From an uncultured Candidatus Saccharibacteria bacterium (lineage in GTDB: Bacteria > Patescibacteriota > Saccharimonadia > Saccharimonadales > Saccharimonadaceae), in contig CANEKB010000028.1 of assembly GCA_947427985.1 (NCBI GenBank), forward strand, positions 1 through 11,030: a stretch of 11,030 nucleotides of DNA, written 5' to 3'. The notes under the pieces are model-generated. The model saw nothing but the letters and a program-made list of their open reading frames with translations, ran no database searches and had not been told where the DNA came from. This document shows positions 6,726-11,030 of the stretch, one piece after another (the first letter of the stretch is position 1; the number at the start of each line of letters is the position of its first letter). Position numbers and translations under genes: made by a program.

Positions 6726-6778
6726 ATGATTAAAATATTTAGCGAATCAAGGAAGTCGAATTCTCCTGCAATTTCTAC

Positions 6779-6808
6779 AAAAAAGAGCCCCGACCGTAGT
6801 CAGGGCTC
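6779..6808 (-). terminator. Rho-independent terminator of the leftward 440-residue protein gene
   Basis: Read on minus, GAGCCC (6808-6803) pairs with GGGCTC (6790-6785), extended by two more pairs past one mismatch, and is followed by TTTTTT (6784-6779). It lies 42 bp after the stop of the leftward gene. Confidence 0.88.
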
Positions 6809-6850
6809 CCTCCGCAATTCGTTCCGCAGTAGAATGGTGGGGTCGATTGG

Positions 6851-8173
6851 TTAATCGTCTTTGGTGGTATTTCCGCTCCAAATTTCGTACCAATTTTCGG
6901 CCGATTCTCTGTTGATCTCGAACAGACCAGTTGTATCGTCGGAGTCACAAGAGTTACCGCTGGTAACAGGGTTGGAGATCGTGACGGTCCCAGTGCCGTA
7001 TTTAGTCAAGAACTCTGTCAGCTTCTTGGGTGTGATGTAAGAATCATTGAAACTCTCCCAGAGTCCCTCGAGGTTATCGAGCGTACGCTCGCCGACGCAG
7101 ACCACGGTGCTTTCAGGATCGTAGCAATAGATGCGTGGGGTCGCGACGTAGGCTAGCCCATCGTCATCACGAAAGATTGTTGCACCGAGACCAAACCGAG
7201 CTTCGGTGACGTCGCTCGCGATCTCGATATCCTTCCAGCCGTAGGACTCCCAGTAGTAATGCTCGGCCAGGACGCCGTCGTCGATGGTCAGAACGATCAG
7301 GAAAGGAACGGTATTGTGGCCAGCATCGACCACGTGGTCGTAAACCACCTCAGTCGTACCGCCGGGCACCAGTCTCAGAAGCTGGTCGTCGGTCAGCAGG
7401 AAGTTCTCGCCCAGATTGCAGTTAAGCTTAGTTGCCAGGAAGGTTCGTTCCTCCACCTTGGCGTTCCAGGTATCGACTACTTCTCCTTGGCGATACAGAG
7501 TAACGCCCTGCTGAGTCTGAACATAGGTACCTTCGCCTACTACGTAGGAACTGTTCCAAGTGCCTTCCGGCAGAACCTGGTTAGGCAGGTCAATATAGAC
7601 CTTTTCGCCAGGCCAGCTCGACGGGATCGGCATCGGTGCCGGTTTGGTCGAATTTGCCTCGGCGCTCGGATTTTCGGGATCCTTGGCCGTGGGCGGCTCA
7701 CAAGCGACTGCTAATCTTCTTGCGAACAGCATCTCACTGTCATTGCAGAAGTTGACATGCTCGTTCATGGTATAGATTAGGCTACCGTCCGCTTGGGTGG
7801 CCACGCGGGTCGAATAATCTTCCGACCACAGCGGTTGGTCTGCCTCCCACTCGCCCGCCAGGTAACTGGCAACGATGGAAGTGGCCTCCATGCTGTGCGT
7901 CTCGCGTGGTCCCTGTACCGGGTAATTTTCACCCTTGATAGTCAGAGCTAAATCGTCGTCAGGCTCAGTGCTGGTATGGTTGTCGGTCGGTGTGTTTGCC
8001 TTGGAATCCGTGTCCTTATCAGCGGCGGATTCGTTGAGCGTGGGCTGGTCGTCGGTGATGACCGTAGTTGGCGCGGTTGCGTCAGTCTGCGGAGTATCGA
8101 CGGCAGATCGGTAACCGATCAGTGCCAACACCAAGAGTAAGGTCAGCAGCGCGAAAGTCAGTCTCTTCATCAT
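6851..8173 (-). CDS. Exported or membrane-anchored protein, 440 residues
   Basis: No family recognised. The N-terminus is a classic signal or anchor: MMKR followed by TFALLTLLLVLALIG. There is no lipobox cysteine. Residues 26-75 are a Thr/Asp/Pro-rich acidic linker of the kind that holds a domain away from the membrane, and a second Pro-rich linker lies at about 159-190. The extracellular part has six cysteines (143, 158, 252, 350, 359, 409), enough for three disulfides. The region 190-360 is rich in short beta-like stretches (VTLYRQGEVVDTW, LAYVATPRIYCYD) and may be a beta-propeller or repeat-like fold; this is only an impression. Start: the first of two consecutive ATGs, with AGAGGAGAG seven bases upstream. 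It has a perfect-consensus promoter and its own terminator. In an organism thought to live on a host cell, a surface role is plausible but unproven. Confidence 0.8.
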   Translation of the reverse strand: MMKRLTFALLTLLLVLALIGYRSAVDTPQTDATAPTTVITDDQPTLNESAADKDTDSKANTPTDNHTSTEPDDDLALTIKGENYPVQGPRETHSMEATSIVASYLAGEWEADQPLWSEDYSTRVATQADGSLIYTMNEHVNFCNDSEMLFARRLAVACEPPTAKDPENPSAEANSTKPAPMPIPSSWPGEKVYIDLPNQVLPEGTWNSSYVVGEGTYVQTQQGVTLYRQGEVVDTWNAKVEERTFLATKLNCNLGENFLLTDDQLLRLVPGGTTEVVYDHVVDAGHNTVPFLIVLTIDDGVLAEHYYWESYGWKDIEIASDVTEARFGLGATIFRDDDGLAYVATPRIYCYDPESTVVCVGERTLDNLEGLWESFNDSYITPKKLTEFLTKYGTGTVTISNPVTSGNSCDSDDTTGLFEINRESAENWYEIWSGNTTKDD

Positions 8174-8259
8174 ATTTGTACTCTCCTCTTTTCGGATATT
8201 TTGCGGGGGTTAAAGGACTCAAATGTGCTAATTCCCCAATTTAGCAACACTGTTCTTTC

Positions 8260-8288
8260 ATTATAGCACACATAATTAAAAATGTCAA
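8260..8288 (-). promoter_or_regulatory. Perfect-consensus promoter of the exported protein gene
   Basis: On minus, TTGACA (8288-8283) and TATAAT (8265-8260) are separated by 17 bp, with TGTGC directly before the -10. Both hexamers match consensus fully, so strong expression is expected. The leader is about 80 nt and contains a GGGGG-like run near 8205. Confidence 0.9.
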
Positions 8289-8335
8289 TAGATAAGCGTA
8301 AGAAATAAGAAAAGAAGCAACTAATTAAGCAGCTT

Positions 8336-8457
8336 TTAGCCTAACTATTTCTCTTTTCTCAATCGAAGGTGAGCCTCTCCTCATCTAAAGATTCGGACCC
8401 GGCCCAGCCTCAGGCGTCGTAGCGCCACGATTTCTAAAAGAGAAATAGCTAGGCTAA
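8336..8457 (-). repeat. 122-bp inverted-repeat element with 22-bp arms
   Basis: Bases 8336-8357 and 8436-8457 are inverted copies, 21 of 22 positions matching, around a 78-base centre. The single mismatch (8344 against 8449) is A-C if read on plus but G-U if read on minus, so only a leftward transcript would fold a fully paired stem. It begins 53 bp after the stop of the leftward FISUMP remnant and ends about 50 bp before the promoter of the exported protein gene. The centre is GC-richer than its flanks. It may be a small non-autonomous mobile element, a transcript-end structure or a non-coding RNA. No open frame of note lies inside. Together with the promoter at 8260-8288 it accounts for the gene-free stretch 8174-8510. 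Confidence 0.65.
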
Positions 8458-8489
8458 CATCTCTTACACATAGCCATTTTTCTTATTTC

Positions 8490-8531
8490 TTCATCCTATT
8501 CTTGATTACTCTATATGGCTAGACAACGGAG
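8490..8531 (-). repeat. FISUMP 3'-end repeat, copy A
   Basis: Read on minus, this segment covers the codons for LRCLAI, the stop codon and about 26 bases beyond. It matches 10976-11014 on plus in blocks of 18, 10 and 8 identical bases, separated by a 2-base insertion (TA) and a short 3-4 base replacement. The two copies are in inverted orientation and enclose about 2.5 kb. Confidence 0.8.
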
Positions 8532-8846
8532 GGGACGACCAGTACGACGAGTGCCAGTCGTATTCGATGGATTAAGTAATTCATTTAGATTCAACCGTAC
8601 TGCCACATCAAGCTTATTTGTTACGCTCGTCGATGACCAATAAGTACCTGTATTACCAGGCGCATCAATTACTCCTGGCACTACGTATACATACCCGCTG
8701 CGGACGAAGAAAAGAGGATTAAGTGCAAAACAGGGAAAGGAATTGACAATAATACCGATTTTAGCATAAATAGTATTGAACTGCAGTAGGAGTGCGAGAG
8801 AAAAAGAAAGTTTACTTTCTTTTTCCGAGCCGACGCCCGGCAGCAA
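8511..8846 (-). pseudogene. 5'-truncated FISUMP-domain protein, C-terminal fragment
   Basis: The open frame ends in a recognisable FISUMP (Fib_succ_major, TIGR02145) C-terminus: NPLFFVRSGYVY, then GNTGTYWSST, a Thr/Arg/Asn-rich variable-looking stretch (LLNPSNTTGTRRTG) and the closing RPLRCLAI. In full proteins this domain is a surface-exposed fold related to C-type-lectin-like domains and sits behind a signal or membrane anchor. Here everything upstream of the last third of the domain is missing. The only available start is a TTG inside a palindrome, directly after an in-frame stop, and it has no Shine-Dalgarno sequence. I therefore call it a fragment. The homologous part runs from about 8740 down to 8511. 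A second remnant with the same 3' end lies at 10767-10999 on the other strand. Confidence 0.65.
8800..8825. repeat. 12-bp-arm palindrome inside the truncated FISUMP end
   Basis: GAAAAAGAAAGT (8800-8811), two bases, then ACTTTCTTTTTC (8814-8825): a perfect inverted repeat. Its position at the broken 5' end of the FISUMP fragment suggests a junction, or a leftover terminator or mobile-element end. Confidence 0.6.
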
Positions 8847-8870
8847 TGCTTATTTTATGAAATAAGCATT
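8845..8870. repeat. 11-bp-arm palindrome overlapping a -35 box
   Basis: AATGCTTATTT (8845-8855), a TATG loop, then AAATAAGCATT (8860-8870), perfectly inverted. Its last two bases are the first two of the TTGACA -35 element at 8869-8874, so it could be an operator for a dimeric regulator as well as a hairpin. Confidence 0.6.
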
Positions 8871-8897
8871 GACAGAATGAGATATCTGTGCTACAAT
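8869..8897 (+). promoter_or_regulatory. Promoter of the 189-residue protein gene
   Basis: TTGACA (8869-8874), a 17-bp spacer and TACAAT (8892-8897), with TGTGC before the -10. The end of this promoter (ATCTGTGCTACAAT) is identical to that of the 84-residue protein gene. The predicted leader is about 180 nt. Confidence 0.88.
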
Positions 8898-8905
8898 GGA
8901 TGTAT

Positions 8906-9059
8906 AAGGTTGCAAAACCTTGTTTACATGGCAATCATTTTTTCAAAAATGCTACCATGAGTCCCTTAATAACCGCGTTTGTGGCTAACTTAGCATTAGT
9001 CTGGTTTAGCTGAGTTTTAGTGCTCGGTTAGCCATGAACGCTCAACGCTTGCGTTTATG
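8906..9059 (+). promoter_or_regulatory. Structured 5' leader of the 189-residue protein gene
   Basis: Several stems follow in series: AAGGTT/AACCTT with a GCAA tetraloop (8906-8921); CATGG/CCATG with an inner CATTTT/AAAATG (8927-8959); TGGCTAAC (8982-8989) with GTTAGCCA (9027-9034); and competing stems in which GCGTT (9051-9055) can pair with AACGC at 9037-9041 or 9044-9048. The run ends 15 bases before the Shine-Dalgarno GGAGG (9074-9078). In addition, 9046-9057 is perfectly complementary to 9715-9726 behind the gene. A cis-regulatory role is plausible; no known riboswitch class is recognised. Confidence 0.5.
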
Positions 9060-9085
9060 AGTATCTCTATTTTGGAGGCAATCTC

Positions 9086-9655
9086 ATGACTAAAACTATG
9101 AATATCCAGAATACCGCCCGGCACGACGCCGCCAACGCTGAGCTCATCAGTGCCACGCTGAGCTTTACCGGACACGCCGACGATTTCGTCGACCGGTCCA
9201 CCGGCAAGGCCTATACTGGCATTCAGATCGCCGGCACCATGCTCCGCGAGGTTGTGGGCTGGAGCCCCAGCCTGAACCGTAGCTTTTTGGGGCTGCACCC
9301 CAAGTGCGACGCGTCCATTGAGTTTGGGCGTGACCACAGGGAGATTCGCCGCTTCACTACCGAGGAAGGTCTGAAGGCTTACAAGGATTATCTGACCAAC
9401 CTCATCGCCAAGGCGGAGCAGCTCACTCCTGGTCTCCAGCCCACGCTGGAGGATGTTGGGTGCGACGGGATCGGCTTCAAGTACGCTGTCCATTCTGGTC
9501 GTGCCGACATTTCCATCCGCCCCAACGCCAAGTTTGGTGGCTGGGATGTCTGCGGAACTATGCGCTTTCCGAGTGAGGAGATCGCTGCCCGCATGAGCGA
9601 TAATCTGGTACGCAACGGCTACTATGTGGAGATCCTCTCGGGGGGGGGTATGTAG
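9086..9655 (+). CDS. Hypothetical 189-residue protein
   Basis: I do not recognise this protein. It appears cytoplasmic: no signal peptide or membrane segment. A helical stretch spans about 93-113 (EEGLKAYKDYLTNLIAKAEQ), and two strand-rich parts surround it (SATLSFTGHADDFVD near the start; ADISIRPNAKFGGWDVCGTMRF at about 140-161, only partly conserved-looking). It has three cysteines (74, 126, 156). The start is firm: GGAGG seven bases before the ATG. Codon use differs from the ribosomal genes: proline is CCC in 4 of 6 cases, while rpsL and rpsG use CCA in 11 of 14 and never CCC. A run of nine G residues (9640-9648) encodes the C-terminal SGGG and could slip. It has its own promoter, a long structured leader and a terminator. 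It lies tail-to-tail with the next unknown gene, between the two FISUMP remnants. Confidence 0.8.
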   Translation: MTKTMNIQNTARHDAANAELISATLSFTGHADDFVDRSTGKAYTGIQIAGTMLREVVGWSPSLNRSFLGLHPKCDASIEFGRDHREIRRFTTEEGLKAYKDYLTNLIAKAEQLTPGLQPTLEDVGCDGIGFKYAVHSGRADISIRPNAKFGGWDVCGTMRFPSEEIAARMSDNLVRNGYYVEILSGGGM

Positions 9656-9714
9656 AGGAGAAAGAAGTTTCCTGACGATTTGTCGGGGCCGATCCCCTCC
9701 CGAGCCACACTTAC

Positions 9715-9726
9715 TAAACGCAAGCG
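9715..9726. repeat. 12-bp inverted match to the gene's own leader
   Basis: TAAACGCAAGCG here is the exact reverse complement of 9046-9057. The two copies flank the 189-residue gene, one just before its Shine-Dalgarno sequence and one just before its terminator. Confidence 0.6.
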
Positions 9727-9730
9727 AACA

Positions 9731-9761
9731 GGGAGCCTTTCGGGGCTCCCTTTTGCTTTGT
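9731..9761 (+). terminator. Rho-independent terminator after the 189-residue protein gene
   Basis: GGGAGCC (9731-9737) pairs with GGCTCCC (9744-9750) around a 6-nt loop and is followed by TTTTGCTTTGT. It lies 75 bp after the stop codon. Confidence 0.9.
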
Positions 9762-9806
9762 CTAAATAAAATTTGTCATAAATGATTATAAACTTGGCGA
9801 CTTCCT

Positions 9807-9836
9807 TAAAATAGCCCCCGACTAGGTAGTCGGGGG
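9807..9836 (-). terminator. Rho-independent terminator of the leftward 227-residue protein gene
   Basis: CCCCCGACTA (9815-9824) and TAGTCGGGGG (9827-9836) are perfect inverted copies. On minus the hairpin runs into CTATTTTAAG, a modest U-tract. On plus no T-run follows, so it serves the leftward gene. Confidence 0.85.
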
Positions 9837-9879
9837 TGCTTGGCATAAGGATAAAGGTTTAGCGGATGAGGTGCCGGGC

Positions 9880-10563
9880 TTAGAGATAAGAAATTATTCT
9901 CCAGTTCAGCTTGTCGCCCAGCGTGCTGCCCTCAAACTGCTCGACGTAGGTTTCGCGCCGTTGGACGCGCACGCCGTTCATGATCTCAGTAATCCGGACG
10001 TAGAGGAGCCTATCTCTGTCAGGAGTTGCGTTCAACTCCAGTACATCAACTTCTACGAACAGCGAAAGAAAACCGTTCAAGATAAACTCAGCCCGCAGGT
10101 GCTCCAAGTCGCTGATTCGTACTAGGTTGCTTCTCAAGATCTCCTCTTCTCGTTTGGGGTTGTAAGTTTCCAGGAAATCCGGTCCACATTTTACGAAGCA
10201 CAGGTGTAGACCATGTTCCAGATCGAATCCAACCCCATAAGCCTTCCAGTGTTCCGGGTTCGGGTTGTCCTCGAACATCCCTTCTATTACGCCGAAGTCG
10301 CGCGTCAGGTCGTTTGTGCACTTCAGGATAATATTCATATCCTTGATTAGTGCCGCGTTCAGACCGCCGCTCTGTTGGTCGATCAGCTCGTTCAAAGTGT
10401 TGACGCTGCTCTCGATCACCCGGAGTCGAATACCAGGGGCTGTGGCTAGGGAAATTGGCGATAAATTATCGCCGGTGATGTAATAGGTCTTGCCGTTGCC
10501 TGTTTGTCGTCGGCTAACCTCTCTGAGGAACTTTTTCTCGCGCAGGCTTTCGATAGTGAACAT
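9880..10563 (-). CDS. Hypothetical 227-residue protein
   Basis: I do not recognise this protein. It appears soluble and acidic to neutral, without signal peptide or membrane helix. The N-terminus is basic and may form a helix (SLREKKFLREVSRRQ, 6-20). The middle holds HWKAYGVGFDLEHGLHLCF (105-123), and the C-terminal part alternates strands (SLFVEVDVLELNA, 167-179; RLLYVRITEI, 185-194) with charged turns, suggesting a mixed alpha/beta fold. The start is firm: GGAGGGG five bases before the ATG. It is transcribed toward the 189-residue gene, each with its own terminator. Placement inside the segment bracketed by inverted FISUMP ends suggests accessory cargo, but no function can be given. Confidence 0.78.
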   Translation of the reverse strand: MFTIESLREKKFLREVSRRQTGNGKTYYITGDNLSPISLATAPGIRLRVIESSVNTLNELIDQQSGGLNAALIKDMNIILKCTNDLTRDFGVIEGMFEDNPNPEHWKAYGVGFDLEHGLHLCFVKCGPDFLETYNPKREEEILRSNLVRISDLEHLRAEFILNGFLSLFVEVDVLELNATPDRDRLLYVRITEIMNGVRVQRRETYVEQFEGSTLGDKLNWRIISYL

Positions 10564-10625
10564 TTTTACCCCTCCATATGTTGTGATCTTTATGTCTAGC
10601 TGCTTAAGTTACTGCCCACTTTTAT

Positions 10626-10634
10626 AGTATAGCA
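10626..10634 (-). promoter_or_regulatory. Possible extended -10 of the 227-residue protein gene
   Basis: On minus, TGCTATACT ends at 10626, an extended -10 with a TATACT hexamer. No good -35 is seen 17 bp upstream. The leader would be about 55 nt. Confidence 0.4.
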
Positions 10635-10675
10635 TAAAATCAAAGACATAGGAAGAGTGAAGTATGATATTGCTA

Positions 10676-10704
10676 TTTACTTTTTTGAATAAGTATAGTA
10701 TAAT
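10676..10704 (+). promoter_or_regulatory. Promoter firing into the second FISUMP remnant
   Basis: TTTACT (10676-10681), a 17-bp spacer and a perfect TATAAT (10699-10704). It directs transcription into 10711-11030, a region with no intact gene in the window. Either it is left from the decayed FISUMP gene or it makes the RNA that contains the 25-bp-arm hairpin. Confidence 0.7.
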
Positions 10705-10843
10705 GGAAACATAGACTTTATTTTGTCGTAAGTACGTGGAGTTATTCTTTGAAGACGCAATCCTAAAACGCTAGTGGTTTTGCTGGTGGTATTTTGTTAT
10801 GTACTTTCGTCCGCAACCTCTAGATTAAACCTTGTTTGGAACC

Positions 10844-10957
10844 AGCTATCTAGACATAAGAAAGAGGCTAAAAGAAACGTAGTCTCAAGGAGTAGGCATG
10901 TTTATGTACTTGAGTTTAATTTACATACATATGCCTCTTTCTTATGTCTAGATAGCT
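10844..10957 (+). repeat. 114-bp element with perfect 25-bp inverted arms
   Basis: Bases 10844-10868 and 10933-10957 are perfect reverse complements over 25 bp, with a 64-base centre. A second small stem, CTCAAG/CTTGAG (10884-10889 with 10909-10914), lies inside. The arms are not related in sequence to those of the element at 8336-8457, although total size is alike. No clear target-site duplication flanks it. It could be a miniature mobile element inserted in the FISUMP remnant or a structured RNA made from the promoter at 10676-10704. Confidence 0.85.
10898..10951 (+). CDS. Possible 17-residue hydrophobic peptide inside the hairpin
   Basis: ATG at 10898 is preceded by AAGGAG (10887-10892) at an ideal five-base gap and opens MFMYLSLIYIHMPLSYV, stopping at 10951 within the 3' arm of the 25-bp inverted repeat. 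The peptide is hydrophobic and aromatic-rich. Translation would compete with folding of the hairpin, as in leader peptides or hairpin-occluded small toxins. With only 17 codons it may be chance. Confidence 0.25.
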   Translation: MFMYLSLIYIHMPLSYV

Positions 10958-10975
10958 AGTCCTACACGGCACATT

Positions 10976-11014
10976 CTCCGTTGTCTAGCCATAGAGTAAT
11001 CAATGGAGGATGAA
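10976..11014 (+). repeat. FISUMP 3'-end repeat, copy B
   Basis: This is the inverted partner of 8490-8531. It includes the LRCLAI codons, then an altered stop context in which loss of TA gives one extra residue before TAA, and about 15 bases of shared downstream sequence. Similarity past the stop codon indicates duplication of a gene end rather than conservation of the protein alone. Confidence 0.8.
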
Positions 11015-11030
11015 ACCCCAAGCATGAGAA

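Larger units (their letters stand above)
10767..10999 (+). pseudogene. Decayed FISUMP-domain remnant, interrupted
   Basis: Two pieces match the leftward fragment at 8511-8846. First, TTCGTCCGCA (10806-10815) encodes FVR in the frame SGFAGGILLCTFVRNL, resembling NPLFFVRSGYV; a stop follows at 10821. Second, 10961-10999 encodes SPTRHILRCLAIE and stop, the same C-terminus as copy A. The pieces are in different frames and are separated by an inverted-repeat element that occupies the place of the YWSST-variable part. The distance between the two matching pieces is nevertheless similar to that in copy A (about 170 against 177 bases). The second match is strong; the first is short and less certain. 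Confidence 0.5.

Noticed and set aside
7259..7714. 151-codon open frame on plus inside the leftward exported-protein gene
   Set aside because: Antisense shadow without ribosome-binding site or domain content.
8380..8440. tRNA-like stretch (GGGTCCGAATC on minus) in the centre of the 122-bp element
   Set aside because: The T-loop resemblance is partial. No acceptor, D or anticodon stems can be built around it.
8336..8457. Retron-type non-coding RNA, because inverted arms enclose a short centre
   Set aside because: There is no reverse transcriptase next to it and no msr/msd layout or branching-guanosine context that I can recognise.
8516..8641. Arginine-rich 41-codon frame on plus beginning MARQRRGRPVRR
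   Set aside because: It is the antisense of the FISUMP C-terminus; the arginine richness follows from that overlap and there is no Shine-Dalgarno sequence.
10774..10959. 61-residue open frame on plus starting at GTG 10774
   Set aside because: It has no ribosome-binding site, runs through the inverted-repeat element and has no protein-like features.
10676..11030. Template repeat of a diversity-generating retroelement
   Set aside because: Apart from the last 39 bases it does not align with the variable-looking part of the other FISUMP copy, and no reverse transcriptase is in the window. It is kept only as a speculation on the fragment itself.
11001..11030. Start of a further gene after GGAGG at 11005
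   Set aside because: ATG at 11010 overlaps the last base of context with no spacing and meets a stop after five codons; ATG at 11024 is too far. The segment is explained as the shared flank of the FISUMP ends.

Overview
The window looks like a chromosomal segment of a small-genome Candidate Phyla Radiation bacterium, most likely Candidatus Saccharibacteria (TM7). This is an inference. It rests on compact, mostly monocistronic genes, the type of trigger factor and S12/S7 proteins, consensus sigma-70-like promoters, standard use of TGA as stop, and remnants of FISUMP-type (Fibrobacter succinogenes major paralogous domain) proteins, which are common in such genomes. No taxonomic marker was searched.

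Layout. Positions 39-3086 hold housekeeping-type genes on the plus strand: an FAD-binding oxidoreductase and trigger factor (tig), the latter apparently leaderless, closed by a strong terminator. Positions 3096-4417 hold a divergent pair: a membrane-anchored JAMM/JAB metalloprotease-like protein on minus and an unknown 84-residue protein on plus. Positions 4441-5292 carry a monocistronic alpha/beta-hydrolase-fold protein whose nucleophile and histidine positions appear substituted. Positions 5323-6367 are the rpsL-rpsG operon with its own promoter, a leader hairpin and a terminator directly after rpsG, with no fusA following. Positions 6375-6725 encode a small single-pass membrane protein.

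From 6779 the region is accessory. A 440-residue exported protein with six cysteines is read leftward from a perfect-consensus promoter. After it, positions 8336-11014 form a patchwork: a 122-bp inverted-repeat element, a 5'-truncated FISUMP C-terminus read leftward, two tail-to-tail unknown genes (9086-9655 plus, with a long structured leader; 9880-10563 minus), then a second, more decayed FISUMP remnant read rightward and interrupted by a 114-bp element with perfect 25-bp inverted arms. The 3' ends of the two FISUMP remnants, including sequence past the stop codon, are near-identical and lie in inverted orientation, so they bracket a roughly 2.5-kb cassette.

Regulation is legible. Accessory genes mostly have TTGAC(A/T)-17 bp-TAYAAT promoters with an upstream TG extension. 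The oxidoreductase, tig and hydrolase-like genes have only extended -10 boxes without a recognisable -35. Most transcription units end in a clear hairpin terminator. No reverse transcriptase, transposase, integrase, CRISPR array, tRNA or rRNA is visible here.
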